Origin: Canna indica
Taxonomy: Eukaryota; Streptophyta; Magnoliopsida; Zingiberales; Cannaceae
Direction of reading: 5' to 3'
Assembly (NCBI GenBank): GCA_034359265.1
Contig: CP136894.1
Span: 29,480,501 to 29,544,500 of the forward strand
DNA length: 64,000 nt
Shown here one piece after another: positions 10,234 through 22,199 of the stretch; the stretch's first letter is position 1, and the number at the start of each line of letters is the position of its first letter. A model generated the notes under the pieces. That model searched no databases and was not told where the DNA came from. It saw only the letters and a program-made list of their open reading frames with translations. The position numbers and the translations under genes were made by a program.

Positions 10234-11219
10234 AGCTGGAGAAGAACCTGCAACTAAGCGAGTGGCACATGGAGCATTTTTAAGAAAAATGTCCAAAATA
10301 CCCTTAGTGTTTTAATGAAAAAGGCAACTGCGACACATGTCATATGCAAAGCATGTGCGTCAAGTGGACTCAATGCCGGCATAGAACAAACCCTGTGACA
10401 GATGTTCTGCTACCAATTTGCTAACGCGCAGAAGCCAACAGCTCTCTTTCAAATTCTTGAACGACTTTTTTGTGCCCCTTCCCTTGGGATCTCTATATAG
10501 GCTCCAAAACTTACATTCCTTTGGTTCCCAACTATTCATTGAGTCATTCTAATAATTTTTGAAGTCTTTCTTGAGTCATTTCTCTCAAACCCTAGCTTTG
10601 ACATAAACCTTCTTGAATGAGCCTTGAAACCACTTGATTCATCATCAAAACACATCAAGATGAGCTAGGATTTCTTGTTTGGAGCTAAGTACTTGTATTT
10701 GATTTGTTTCTCCATTTACTTGTGTGTTTTTTGTTGTTATTTTCATTATATTTCAAGTGTGTGAAAAACTAGGGTGCTAGGTTTATGTTTGGTGGTTGTC
10801 TTTGTGTTGAGGCATAAGTCCACCGTTGTAATCTAGGATTTAGAGTGTCCTTAGGAGAGTGAGGTGGGAAAGTGTTCTTGATGTGAAGGCGGCGACTTTC
10901 GGGTGTGGAAGTACCTTCGGTGTGAGAGCGGAGACTTTCCGATTAAAAATTTCATATTATAAAGAAACTCTTCATCTAGTGGATTGAGTGTGAAATCCTA
11001 AGCGGGATGCTTAGATAGTGGAGTACGCAAGGTTGTCAAACTACTATAAATTTCATTGCGTTATCATTGTGCGTATTGAATTACTTGTTGTTTATCTTGC
11101 TTCCACTTGTTATTAATTGTGTTTAGCCTAAATAATTGAAGAAACGATTAAACTAAATTTAGGTTAAGTTTTAGTAAACACATTATTCACCCTCTAGTGT
11201 AGGCCATTCGGCTTACATT

Positions 11220-11231
11220 TGGTATCAGAGC
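11220..11231 (+). other. Primer-binding site of copia element A
   Basis: TGGTATCAGAGC, complementary to the 3' end of plant initiator methionine tRNA, lies two bases after the LTR end. Confidence 0.85.
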
Positions 11232-11284
11232 GGATCGTAGCTTGAGATTTCATCATCGCTTCTATAATTTATCTCGATCTGAGA

Positions 11285-11307
11285 ATGAAGCTAGAGTCGG
11301 TAGTTAC
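11285..11307 (+). pseudogene. Start of element A gag, split by element B
   Basis: An ATG 67 bases after the LTR opens a frame that is cut after eight codons by the GTTAC insertion point. The frame resumes on the other side of element B at 37073, in phase, and continues there as a copia gag N-terminus. Confidence 0.65.
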
Positions 11308-13259
11308 TGTTGGGATGTGGAGAGGAAAACATAGCGGAAATAGCGAATTAAAAAAATTCAAACATCCCAAAAATAACGATCTACTTTAGCGATACTATGG
11401 AATTCAACATGAGAGGAAGGAGCATAAGTTATACCTTAAGCCGTAGGACAAAGGGGGGGTGAACCGATCCCAAATCCAAGATGCACACGTTCACGCCCTC
11501 CAACGCAAGTCCACATCAAGCACTTCAGAACAATAGGGGCAGCGACCTCTCGGGCTCGTCGTGGCTCAACGAACAATGTTTCTCAACTTCGGTTTGCTCT
11601 TTATGAAGGTCCAACCCTTCCACCAAGAACCGGGCAGCGAAGCACGTGAGAAAATCGATGAGAAAACTCTGGAACGAATTCACAAGGATAGAGATACCTT
11701 GCTGTGATTTTTTGGACACCTCCAAAGAATTTGATGGCAATTTTTGGCGAGGAAACAATCTAACGAATCTTCACCAAGCTAGCGGAAGGAGGAAGGAGAC
11801 AACTCCAAGGGGAGGCTTCTCAATTGGAGAGGGAGCACAAATTTTTGCTGATTAAAATCATCAAAGGGGGTGGCCGGCCACACCCCTCTTATATCTACAA
11901 GGGGCGGCTACAATAGCCGTCCCTATCTAAATTCAAGCCCACCCCGGAATTCAAAATTTCGGGGTTTATCTCCAATTATTTTGCTTATCAAATAGGCTTG
12001 AATTAATATTTTTAATTCATCTCCCTATCAAATAGGGAGTCAAGAAACTAATCTCCCTATTTAATAGGGAGGCTAGGCACATGGGAGACCAAGCTTGGTC
12101 TCCTCTCCGGTTCGGATTCAAATTTCGAACCGTAATTCTATTCAAAATAGAATTCGAGTTTCCCTCTTATTTTTAGACGACCCACCTTAACACTTGGGTC
12201 CGGTCAAGTCAACACTTTGACTACACCATGGTCAACACTTTGACCTTGACCTGACATCGGGTTGACTTCATCGCGTGCCGAACCCTACTTGGTTGTCCGT
12301 AAACGATGAACCCCTTCCTCGAGTGATTATAATTCGTCCGAATAGGAAACATCTTTCCTATTTTATCTGTAAATGAGATCAATGATCGTGTTGCGGTATG
12401 TCCATGCTAGTAGACATCTAGTGCCACATTCGAGCTTTATCCCATAAAGCTCGTTACGAGGGTAGTATATTGTGTGTGACCCATTGGGTCTCACACTAAG
12501 CCAGTAGTGAGTTGTGCATAACGGAGAGTCAGATTCGATAGAACACTTTCTTCGAATCTCACGAGCCTACACACTAAACCCCTTTAGCGTGGTCGTGTGA
12601 GACTCCACTCACAAGTCAAGATTGACGTCTAGCAACGTGTCATGACTATCTAAATAGTATGAGGTTCAATCTACAGGGATCGAACGTCCTTCGATGATTA
12701 GTTACTGTACAACTAAATCATTCGATTATAATATCCCGAAGTCGGCTAGGGTACGGAAAAAGTGTCAAACCCTAATACCGATTCATATGTATTCCACCTG
12801 CCAAGTTATCGTCTCAATAATGAAATGCCAAAAACCTCTTTCTGACTTTAATGTCTACTCTGGCCAGAGATTTTCGAGTCGACACTTGTAGGGATACAAA
12901 AGACACTATCTCCTCTCACTAGGAGTAACCGATTCCATGTTGGTTACTCACCTACCTCCATGAATGTTTCCCCATGCCCAGTAATACGCAGCACACGATT
13001 TGCAAGCCACGTAGGGACAAAACCAAAGAGATGGATTGTCAAACACAAGGTAACCATGACAACCTCAGGCTCAAGAATTGCTTGTACCAACTATCACCTA
13101 GGGAATATCCTATTGACACTCAAGTAAGGATTCCATTCGGTGTTCCTCATGCGGGTCCATTCAGTGAACTCATTCCCTAATGAGCACTTGTACTTGTACA
13201 TTAATGACGGTTTATATGTAACTGTGAGATCAGTTACCGCTATCATATAGGGCATGTAC
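11308..13259 (-). mobile_element. Left (3') LTR of copia element B, truncated
   Basis: The stretch from 12039 to the end matches 35580-36790 of the right LTR at high identity by eye. The stretch 11308-12038 matches the far part of the solo LTR at 40856-43326 in reverse. The last ~280 bp of the LTR, present at 36790-37067, are missing; the sequence switches to CACTA-related DNA at about 13260. Confidence 0.75.
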
Positions 13260-13271
13260 TATAGTTATTTG

Positions 13272-13443
13272 TACTGCACTTACGTTTTTATTTTAACTGT
13301 TAACTAATTATTCTAAATTTCGGCAATATCTCTCTTGTTCTCCGATACGCGCACAGATGATATGCGTATTCGAAGAACTGTAGGGAGATGCTGCCGAAAT
13401 TTAGAATGAAGTTAATGGTTAAAATAAGTACTTAGTGCAATAT
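13272..13443. repeat. Long imperfect hairpin upstream of the CACTA transposase
   Basis: The left arm ('tactgcactta…ttctaaatttcggca') pairs with the right arm ('ctgccgaaatttagaa…cttagtgcaata'), folding about a centre near 13357 where CGATACGC faces GCGTATTCG. The arms are about 80 bp with a few mismatches. It lies between the broken left edge and the transposase start. Confidence 0.7.
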
Positions 13444-13506
13444 AAATAACATATATAAATCCCGAATGAAATAGGACAATCTCACCTAAAGACATTAACC
13501 AAGAAA

Positions 13507-15387
13507 TTGTCATTGATTGACAGAATCATGTCGGCTGATCGAAGTTGGATGTACCGACGTCTTGATCGTGGAGCTTTAACGAATGAGTTCCGATTAGGCA
13601 TAACGTACTTCCTAAATTTTGCCTATTCGAATCGGAATTTTGTTAGCATCGGTGATCAAATCCGATGTCCGTGCCGCATTTGTTCGAATGGATGATTTTT
13701 GGATCGGGAGACTGTCACTCTGCATCTATATAGCAAAGTATTTGCACCAAGATATTTTCTATGGACTTGTCACGGGGAGTCACGCGAAGTCGGGACGTCG
13801 AGCAATCCTGTCGTTCAGACATATGGTGAATCTTCCTCTGCTGGTGCTTCTTCATCCAGTCAATGTAATCCCTATAGAACTATGATACTTGATAGTCTTG
13901 GGGGTCAATTCCACCTAAATGATAATGTTGATCGGCCAGTTCTTCAGACATCAGTCCCACTAGATTCTACAGCGGTTGATATCACAGAAGTACAAACTGC
14001 GGTAGAGATTAAATTACCGAATAAAGAAGCTGCAGAATTTTACGAGATGTTGAAAGCTGCCGATGAACCTTTGTATGAGAATTGTCCTAAATACACTAGG
14101 TTTTCAGCAATGACACAGCTCTTAAACATCAAGGCCGATTGTAATATCAGCAGAGTTGCGTATGATCGGATTGCTGGATTGATTAATGGAATGCTGCCTA
14201 CTGATAACAAGTTTGAGCCAACTTTTTATAAGACTAAAAAGCTAATGAGAAAATTGGGGCTTGGGTACGAAAAAATACATGCATGCCAAAATAACTGTAT
14301 TTTTATATTATAAAGAAAATGTGCAGTTGGATAAATGCCCTGTATGTCAACATCCTCGTTACAAGGAGAAGAAATCGGTCCGACAGAAAAATATCCCGTT
14401 TAAGGTGCTTCGATATTTTTCACTAACACCGAGGCTTCAAAGATTATTCATGTCGGAAAAGATAGCCCCCTACATGAGTTGGCATGCAAGAAGTCGTGAT
14501 GATACAGTAATGACTCATCCATCTGACAGTGAAGCATGAAAACATTTGGATACATGTTATCCTTCATTTGCTAGGGATACTAGAAATATCAGATTGAGAT
14601 TGTGCACAGATGGTTTTAATCCGTTTGGACATTCTGCAACTCCTTATTCAGTTTGGCCAGTGCTGCTGACAGTTTATAATTTGCCACCGTCAATGTGCAT
14701 GAAAGATGAATTTATTTATCTTTCGATGATTATTCCAGGTCCTAAGGGTCCGCGAAAAGAAATTGACATATTTCTCAGACCCTTGATAGATGAATTGAAA
14801 ACATTGTGGACTGAGGGAGCTGTCACTTATGATTGTTATCGGAAGCAAAACTTCAATTTAAAGGCCGCGGTCTTGTGGACAATCAATGATTTCTCGGCGT
14901 ACGACATGTTGTCTGGTTGGAGCACTCACAGCCGACTCTCTTGTCCGTATTGTATGGAACACTCTAAATCAATCAGTCTTCAGAATGGACGAAAAATCTC
15001 ATTCTTTGATTGTCATCATCGATTCCTACCGGTTAATCATCAGTATCGAAGGAACAAGTATATTACGCGAAGTATTCGGCTCGAAATAAAGATAGAGCAG
15101 ATTGGCGTGTAGTCTGTAAGACAAAAGGTAGAGGAAAAATTGATATGATAGTAGGAGAAAATGAGCTGATACCTGATATGACACATGGTTTCTATCAAGA
15201 AGATGATCCTCCTGCTGTAGATCGTATTATTCCAATACTCGAGGATGCAGACACAACGTCAATTCAATTAGAAGTTGAATATGCTGATGATGACAATCAT
15301 GAAATTGAGGAAGCTGGAGATGAAGAAGAGGAAGAAGAGGAAGAAGAGGAAGAATTCGAAGACTATTATTCAGATGATGAGGAATAA
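13507..15387 (+). pseudogene. TNP2-like CACTA transposase relic
   Basis: The N-terminus (SWMYRRLDRGALTNEF…RCPCRICSN) fits the transposase-associated domain of CACTA TNP2 proteins. After an in-frame TGA (13693) the frame continues to 14313, shifts, and gives the TNP2 core ('LDKCPVCQHPRYK', 'TPRLQRLF', 'GFNPFG', 'YNLPPSMCM', 'FDCHHRFLP') with a second TGA at 14537. At about 15050 the core jumps straight to a C-terminal piece ('VYYAKYSARNKDRADWRVV') of the DUF4216 type in another frame, so several hundred codons between the two domains are gone. The tail is a run of glutamates ending at 15387. Two stops, at least two frame changes and the deletion make it non-functional. In the family, TNP2 cuts the transposon ends. 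Confidence 0.8.
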
Positions 15388-15462
15388 TTGTAAAGTATAT
15401 ATTTTATTAAATATATATCTACTATTTATACAATAATCTGATTATATGTTTGTTCGACAGAT

Positions 15463-16999
15463 ATGTCTGGTCGTGGTTATCGACGCAGGAGAGCTTCGGA
15501 GTCTCCGACCGGTGAGACTCCTACACTTACTCATGCTGCTGATCCTCCTATTGCTGATCCTCATGCGGATGATACTGCCGAGGCTAGTACATCCAGATGC
15601 AGGCGGCCACGCGGGCCGAACAGGTGACAGCCTCCACCAGCCACAGAGTCATGTAGATTGATTAGCGTGATTGGGGAGCGGTAATATATCATGAATTATG
15701 AATCATTACAAATTCATTATATCATAATATAATATTAAAATTTATTTTTGTTGTGCAGGTTCGAGCAAGAAGAAGTGCCGAGGAGCATTTCTTCTACTAT
15801 TCGACGATACATGCACGGGGCATGGCCTACGTGGTCTCACGTGCCTAGCGAGCACGTCGACATGTTATGGCGCGAGTTTGAGGCACGTATTATTATTATT
15901 TTTACATGCATGATGATTAATATTGGTACTGATATTATTATTTTGCAGGCTCGCTATACCTGGGCCGAGGACCAAAGGCCCTTCATTTACGCTGCCTAGG
16001 AGGCTATTTCCCGGGCAAGGTACAACGGGCAGTTGGGGCAGGCTCGGTCCTTGGCGATGGCCCGAGCTGGGACCACTAACATCGCGGAGACTCGGGGATA
16101 CGGCCCCGATTGGATTACTCCGGATATATGGGACCAGCTCGTGGGAATATGATCGATGGATCGATGGCAGGAGGTTTCTCGGAATGCGGCTAGAAATCGC
16201 ATGTCGGGGGGAGCAGCGCGTCACATCGGAGGCTCTGTTGCATTTGCAGTGCACGCGAACCGTATGGTAAGTATATCTTTTAATTATATATTTTATTTGT
16301 TACTATGTGTACTAATTAATGTATTTGTTTTGTAAATGTAGACGACGGTGTCGGATGATGGGACTGTCAAACGACCCTCCCCGATGGCGGTGTTTGAGCG
16401 GACTCACCGTCGAGCACATGGGACGGGGGAGTACATCGACAACCGCGCTGCATACATTATGGTAACTATATATTTGTTTAAATTATTCATTATATATTTA
16501 TAATTTAAGTTTTATGATCAATATTAAACAAAAAATCAAACTCGAGTAGGAGACCTACAGCCAGACGGTGGTGCAGCGCGGGGGTACCCCCGAGGACTTT
16601 GACGCAGCAACGTGGGTCGAGGCCGCAGGTGGCTGGGACCATGGCTGCGTATATGGCTTCGCAGATAGTGGTCATGCGCGAGCCGTACTAGGGCCACTTG
16701 GGGCACCGACCCCTCCGGTCGCTGGTGAGCGGCCGTCCACCTCTAGATCCAGTTATGATCATAGTAGCAGAATAAGGACTCTAGAGGACACGATCGCGCG
16801 TCAGACTGAGATAATGGAGCGCTAGAGTCAGATGATGGCGGATATACAAGCTATGCTACGCAACATGTCAGGTCATCCTGAAGCAGGCATCTCTTCGGCA
16901 TCATCTAATCCATCGTCCTCGAGTCAATCCACGTCGGTGTACACTCAAGCACTCAAGACCCCGCCATATGATCCAGACCATCCTCCATCGTCATCGTGA
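15463..16999 (+). pseudogene. Second CACTA gene, Ptta/En/Spm (Transposase_24) type, with introns
   Basis: The frame opens MSGRGYRRRRASESP at 15463. It can be followed through exons joined at GT-AG sites (for example donor near 15683, acceptor ending near 15758, acceptor ending near 15949). Later exons carry 'WREFEARYTW' and 'MAVFERTHRRAHGTGEYID' (near 16364-16461), the signature of the plant Transposase_24 group found beside TNP2. It ends in a coiled-coil-like piece (RIRTLEDTIARQTEIMER) and a Ser-rich tail. Stops at about 15629 and 16823 break it. These second proteins usually bind subterminal repeats such as those at 17256-17612. Confidence 0.65.
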
Positions 17000-17255
17000 G
17001 AATTTTTTTATATTGACTTTGTTACTGAGATATTGGACTTGTTTAATTTATTTTGTTTGGATATTGATACTTCAATTTTGTATTTGAATAGTTTTTATAC
17101 TATTGTGGATTATTATCAATATAAATATAATTGTTTTGATGTATATCTTGGTGTATTTGTGATGTGTGAATGAATGTGTGTATGAGTGTATGGGTGTGTG
17201 AGTTATGTATCAGATAATGTATCAATGTATCAATGTATCAATGGAAATTTGAAAT

Positions 17256-17612
17256 TTGAAATTTTTTCGTTACCAGGTTCACATCATCAGCAATGGCTTT
17301 CCCACGGCCGTCCGTGGGAAAGCCATTGCTAAAAGTGTATCGAAAGCCGTTGCTGATGACCTACAGCAACGGCTTAGCGACGGGGTTTTACTAACGGTGT
17401 TGCTACGGACTCAGCGGCCATTGCTATTAATGTTATCAGCAACGGCTCCGGGTCCATGGAAAAACCGTTGCTGATAATATTTTTAGCAACGGCCCGAGCG
17501 GCCGTTGTTGATCCGTTGCTAAGTTATCAGCAACACGACTTTCTGCCACGGCTCCATTGCAATGGCTCAGCAACGGCATCAGCCATTGCTGATGCCCATG
17601 TTTCTAGTAGTG
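17256..17612 (+). repeat. CACTA 3' subterminal repeats and terminal inverted repeat
   Basis: Many GCAACGGC, AGCAATGGC and GCCGTTGCT words in both orientations, dense over 350 bp, ending in CATGTTTCTAGTAGTG. This is the classic transposase-binding zone of CACTA elements. The 3 bases after it are ATT (17613-17615). Confidence 0.85.
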
Positions 17613-18560
17613 ATTCTTCACGGCTTTTCAATGTTCCTCTCCAGGATCTGCCTAAAATCTGCTTGTTACCCCAAGGGCCGAGTATAGAGCATCGCATACA
17701 TGATGGATCATACTACCAAAGCATAAGGGATCTGACCCCTTCTTTTTTCTCTCCTTAGGTGTGTCTTAGGAGACATCTTCTTGGAAAGAGTGACGCCATG
17801 AATCATAGGCAAGTAACCACTTTTATTGCCTTCCATGATAAACCTTTTCTGCACGGTATTAATATACCGAGACTAGGACAAACCAAGTCTTAATGACGAG
17901 GACATAGGATGTTTTACCCAAGTCTTTCATGGAGAAGTTTTAGGATGGTCATGCTTTCACTGATTGGATCATGGGAACGTCATTTTCAATAAGCAGTATC
18001 TCATCTACATTCAGTACAATAAACACAACAACTCTACCACTAACCTTCTTGTAAACACAAGGTTCATCCACGTTTTTGATAAAGTCAAACTCTTTGTCTG
18101 TTTCATCAAAACGAATATTCCAACTCCTCGAGGCTTGCTTGAGTCCATAAATGGACCTTTGCAACTTGCATACCTTCTATTGTCCTACCAAGGACATGAA
18201 ACCCTCTAGCTGGGTCATATAGACCTCTTCCTCAAGTTCATCATTGAGGAATGTAGTCTTTACATCTATCTGTCAGATCTCGTAATCATGGTATGCCGCA
18301 ATAGCTAGCAATATCCTAATGGACTTAAGCATGGCTACAGGAGAGAAAGTTGCATCATTGATTGCCTTATTACACCATATATGAGTGACTATTTTTGGTA
18401 AGTCAACCAAAGTCCAAACTTGCTTGCTGAACATCGAGTCCATTTTCGGATTGCATTGCTTCTTGTCATTGTTTGCAATCAACATCCTTGATTGCCTAAT
18501 CATAGGATTGCGGATCAATGAATTCCTGGTCATTCTTAATGGTTAGGAAAAACCTTTCAA
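17613..18560 (-). pseudogene. Copia element B: reverse transcriptase/RNase H relic
   Basis: Minus-strand frames give the copia RT blocks in order: 'VWTLVDLPK' (near 18410), 'TFSPVAMLKSIRILLAIAAY' (near 18330), 'QRSIYGLKQASRSWN' (near 18150) and 'NVDEILLIEND' (near 17990). The catalytic YVDD is changed to NVDE. A stretch of about 40 residues between the first two blocks is missing. Downstream pieces with stops reach the RNase H start and are cut at 17612 by the CACTA element. Dead by mutation and truncation. Confidence 0.8.
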
Positions 18561-18599
18561 GTTGTCCATGCAGTCTCCCTGATCGACGAAGAGTGGTGG

Positions 18600-19570
18600 G
18601 AGGTAGTGTTTCTGCAACTGGTTCGACCTGTGGACTTTCCAAGGGCTATTGTGATTTGGCTTGGGGTTGTTGAACTTCATCAAGCTCAACATCTCTTCCA
18701 CTCCCACTTTACTTGATAAACTCTTTTTCTAACAAAGTGGCATGCTTACTAACAATCACCTTTTGTTCAGTTGGCGAGTAGAAGTAATACCCTAAACTCT
18801 TTAGGATATCTCACAAACCTGCACCTTGTTGATTTGGCATAAAGCTTATTTGACTCTAATTTCTTAACATACGTGGGGCAACCCTAAATCTTGAGATGTT
18901 TCAGACTTGGTTTCTTGCCACTCCATATCTCATATGGTGTACTAGAAACAGACTTTGTGGGAGCCTTATTCAAAAGGTAGATGGTTGTTTCAAGTACATA
19001 CCACCAAAAAGAAATCGGGAGATTAGTAAAGCAGAGCATGGACCGCATAATGTCTAACAATGTGTGATTCCTCCTTTTAGACACTCCATTATGCTATGGT
19101 GTGTCCGGAGGTGTCCATAAGGAGACAATCACATTGTCCTTGAGGTATATAATATAGAAACTCAGTGGAAAAGTACTTGCCATCTTGATCTAATCGAAGA
19201 GTTTTAATACTTTTCCCTACTTGAACTTTTCAAAAGAATCGGACTTATGTCTTAATAGGTAGACATATCCATACCTCAATACATCGTCTGTAAATGTAAT
19301 GAAGTAGGAATACCCACCTCTGGCTTGAGTCGTCATCGGTTCGCAAACATATGTGTGGCCCAACTCTAACAACTCAATCGCCCTCTCGCTACGTCTAGTG
19401 AAGGGTGACTTGGTCATTTTCCCTTTGAGTTAGGATTCACAAGTCGGTATATATTCAAAATCGAAAGGGTCAAATAACCAGTTGATCCAGTTCTCATTAA
19501 TTTGACCTAGTCGCAAGTGCCAAAGATAGGTTTGGTTTAAATTATCTTGTTTCCTTTTGTTCATTTGTTC
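18600..19570 (-). pseudogene. Copia element B: integrase relic
   Basis: In minus order: a zinc-binding region near 19430-19570 ('LRLGQINE', with Gln where the second His is expected), the 'GKMTKSPF' linker, the core ('YSYFITFTDD', near 19310) and the later part ('LPISFWWYVLETTIYLLNKAP', 'TPYEIWSGKKPSLKHLKI', near 18890-19030). Stops and frameshifts separate the pieces. In intact elements this enzyme inserts the cDNA copy. Confidence 0.75.
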
Positions 19571-19859
19571 AATATGAAAAATATTATCATTTACATCCAA
19601 GACCATTAAACCATTCGAAATGCATCAAGTTCCATATAACTCATCAGAATGGTATATGTGGCAACAATTGCTCTTTAAAGACATTTCATAACCTTGTTCA
19701 AGTAACAAAGGAACAGAAATAATATTCTTTATTAAAATTGGATCGCAATAACAATTATTCAATCTAATGGTCTTGTCGGATGGAAGACTTAAACAATAGG
19801 CCCCTATGGCTAAAGCTACAACTCTTGCGCCCTACCCGGAGGTCATAGTCGCCTTTGTT

Positions 19860-19990
19860 AAGTTTTTTACTTATTCTGTCTTTGCAATGAATTGCAAATG
19901 TGAGAACCAGAACCGGTATCCAATACTCATGTAGTAGATATATTCAATGATAAATTTATTTTAATAATAAGCGCACCTGTGGAGGTGGCT
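19860..19990 (-). pseudogene. Copia element B: aspartic protease relic
   Basis: The motif VLDTGSGSHICN is readable around 19885-19926 on the minus strand, with the catalytic D-T-G intact (GAT codon at about 19918-19920). The rest of the domain is broken. Confidence 0.7.
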
Positions 19991-20009
19991 TCAGAAGCCC
20001 TCTTCTGCC

Positions 20010-20539
20010 TTACTTATGCAATATACTCCTTGCAGTTGCGTTTCCATTAGCGATGTTTACCGTAATGGAAGGAGGTGCCTGTAGGAGCAATCTTCCCTTT
20101 TCCTTCAAAAGGTGGGACTCAGCAGTCTTCAACATATTAAGGAGCGAGGCATCCAACTTGTTCATGTGGTACTTAACGATAAAGTGTGAAAATGACCTTG
20201 GGAGGGATTGGAGTATTAAGTCCTGACTTAGCCCCTTATCAATATCTACGCCCAATTTCCCTACCCTCTCGATCAAATCAATAAGTTTGAGGCCAGATGG
20301 GTTTTAACAGGGGTCCCTGCTATCATCTTGGCCTAGAAGAGTTGGTTTGACAACTCAAACCTAGCAATCCGGCTCTCTTCACCATAGAACTCCTTGAGGT
20401 GAGAGATGATGGTTCTAGCATCCATCTTTTCATGTTTCCTATGCAACACATCGGACATAGAGGCGAGCATAATTCACTAAACAATAGTGTTGTCATCTTG
20501 CCACTTCTTGTAAGTAGCCCTTTGGAAAGGGGTATTCGG
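20010..20539 (-). pseudogene. Copia element B: gag, C-terminal part
   Basis: The frame reads 'LSQDLILQSLPRSFSHFIVKYHMNKLD…LLNMLKTAESHLLKEK', the typical copia gag capsid pattern. The protein continues on the other side of the solo LTR at 20540-22199. Confidence 0.75.
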
Positions 20540-22199
20540 TGTTGGTGAAATGGCCACTCTAGAGGAGGGTGAATAGTGTGTTATCTAAATCTTTCGCCGA
20601 ATTTTGATTTTAATCGTTTACATGATTACTTAGGCAATTGCAATTTATCGACTAAATGCAAAAGCAATAATAAAATAATTAAACACAAACAAAGATAATA
20701 ATGCTAACACAATGATTTATAGTGGTTTGGCCCCAATGCCTACTCCACTACCTAAGCACATCACTTAGAATTTCCAAACTAATTTAACTAGATTAATTAG
20801 TTTCCTTACAATTAGGACTTTACGCCGGAAAGTCTCTGCTCTTAAACCGAAGGCACTTCCACACCCGGAAGTATTCCGCCTTCCTACCGTGAGCACTCTC
20901 CCACCTCAACATAAGGACAACTCAACTAATCCTAGCAAACTAAGTTTACAATGGTGGATTTAAGCCTTAACACCAAGGTAGCCACCAACTCAATCAACCT
21001 AGCACTCTAGGTTTACACACTTGATAAATACAATGAAATAATTAATAAAATACACAAATTAATGGATCAATAAATCAAACAATAAATACTTAGCTCCAAA
21101 AGAAACTCTCTAGTTCTCTTGATGCCTGAATCGATGAAGCTTGAAGGCTATGTTAAGGAGATGAGAGATCAAACTAGGGTTTCACCAAAGAGTGGCTCAA
21201 TGAGGCTTAATGATCATCAAAATATGGCTCTAGGAATATTAGATGAAGGGTGGAAGGCTGTCATGACCTTATATATATATAGGCCATGAAGAGAAGAGCA
21301 ACAACTCTCTTCTTAACGGGCAAATTTTTGCCCGTTACTGACCGTCGGTCGCTTGCCGGTTGATCGACCGAGCGACCACCGAGCGACCAAAGGCATTCTT
21401 CCCATTATGGGCATCGTTCGGTCAACTAAAATGCCTTCTGTTGATTTTTATCTTCTGCCGGTCGACCAGTCGGTCGACCGAATCTGGGCAGACCACTTGG
21501 TTTTGCTGAGTTTTATGCTTGTTTGCTCGTTTCTAGGTTCCGTCTTCACTAAGTCTACTTATATAACATTTACTAACTTTAAGTAAATAACTTTAAAATA
21601 TAAATGTTATATAAGGATTACCCCCCATTTGGATTCAATAAAAATATCTAAAAAATCAAAATCCTTAAGAATCAAAATCTAACTTTTTGGGTCTAGTACA
21701 AATTTCCCAAAAATGGAAATTTTATAATATTTCAGTTCAAATATGGGTAGGCTAAAGGCTTCCAAATTTTTTTTAAAAATATCTCATTATCTAGTTTTTA
21801 CCTAAGTAATAATTACCGGCATTTTTGGTGTCAAGTAAATGTCTAAGTTATATAGCCCTCCAAGGAGCTCCCTAGGCTTAGTGAATTCCATGACCGTTTT
21901 CTAATTTGCCGGTTTTTCATGTTTTGGGGTTCAGATTTAGTATTTTGGGTTCTTTGCATCATCATGAGGATTTACAACACATTCTAGACACCCTAGACTT
22001 AAACTTTAATTTCCCGAAGAATCCCGAGCGTCGACGAGTGTCCTTGTCAATTTTTCTTATTTCTCTAATTTTTCCGATCGCGGACGTCGTGCGCTAACTG
22101 ACTTGGAACCTGAAAGTATTTCTCAATGAATACATTAATTCCATGTTTGTTATCATCAAAACCGAGATCAAGACCAAGGTTGAAAACCTTAGGCTAATA
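20540..22199 (-). mobile_element. Solo LTR of family A, reversed, in copia B gag
   Basis: Reads in reverse as a family-A LTR (palindrome zone 21340-21482, 'ttatcatcaaaaccgag', end 'ttgaaaaccttagg'). Flanked by TTCGG (20535-20539) and TCCGG (22200-22204), a 5-bp duplication with one mismatch. The right terminus is TA instead of CA. The gag of B resumes directly after it. Confidence 0.85.

Larger units (their letters stand above)
8986..10404. mobile_element. Mutator-like element with ~270-bp terminal inverted repeats and coding-like subterminal repeats
   Basis: The outer arms are inverted copies: GGGTTTGTTCTATGCCGG at the left, its complement at the right, then matching 'gacacgtgtcagctgc', 'ccatgtgtcactcgcttag' and GC-rich blocks. 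The flanks TTCTGCGACCA (8975-8985) and TTCTGCTACCA (10405-10415) are a target duplication of 9-11 bp with one mismatch, typical of Mutator. There is no transposase. The inner part near 9450-9520 resembles a retrotransposon LTR ('aacatggttcggcaattgg'). Confidence 0.8.
8674..11217 (+). mobile_element. 5' LTR of copia element A (interrupted by a Mutator-like element)
   Basis: Begins TGTTGACCTAAG and ends GCTTACA, directly followed by a primer-binding site. Without the nested element at 8986-10404 and its duplication it is about 1.1 kb. Shared family-A features are 'gtgataacaaacatg', a 'tctctatataggctcc' TATA-like stretch at about 10490 and the 'gtggagtacgcaaggttg' block near 11020. The 5 bases before it are GTAAC (8669-8673); the matching 3' copy is not in the window because the right part of element A is lost. 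Confidence 0.8.
13260..17612 (+). mobile_element. Decayed CACTA (En/Spm) transposon
   Basis: Carries a TNP2-like transposase relic (13507-15387), a second gene of the Ptta/En/Spm type (15463-16999) and a 3' subterminal repeat zone ending CTAGTAGTG, the complement of the CACTACTAG terminus. The left terminus is absent: the sequence joins the truncated B LTR directly. The right end is inserted in the RNase H part of copia B. Confidence 0.8.

Noticed and set aside
11220..11231. Possible tRNA gene near TGGTATCAGAGC (also 53531 and 62173)
   Set aside because: Only the primer-binding complement of a tRNA 3' end is present, directly after an LTR; no cloverleaf.
15865..16254. Minus-strand frame of 129 codons in the CACTA element
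   Set aside because: Lies antisense to the second CACTA gene, whose exons carry recognisable motifs.
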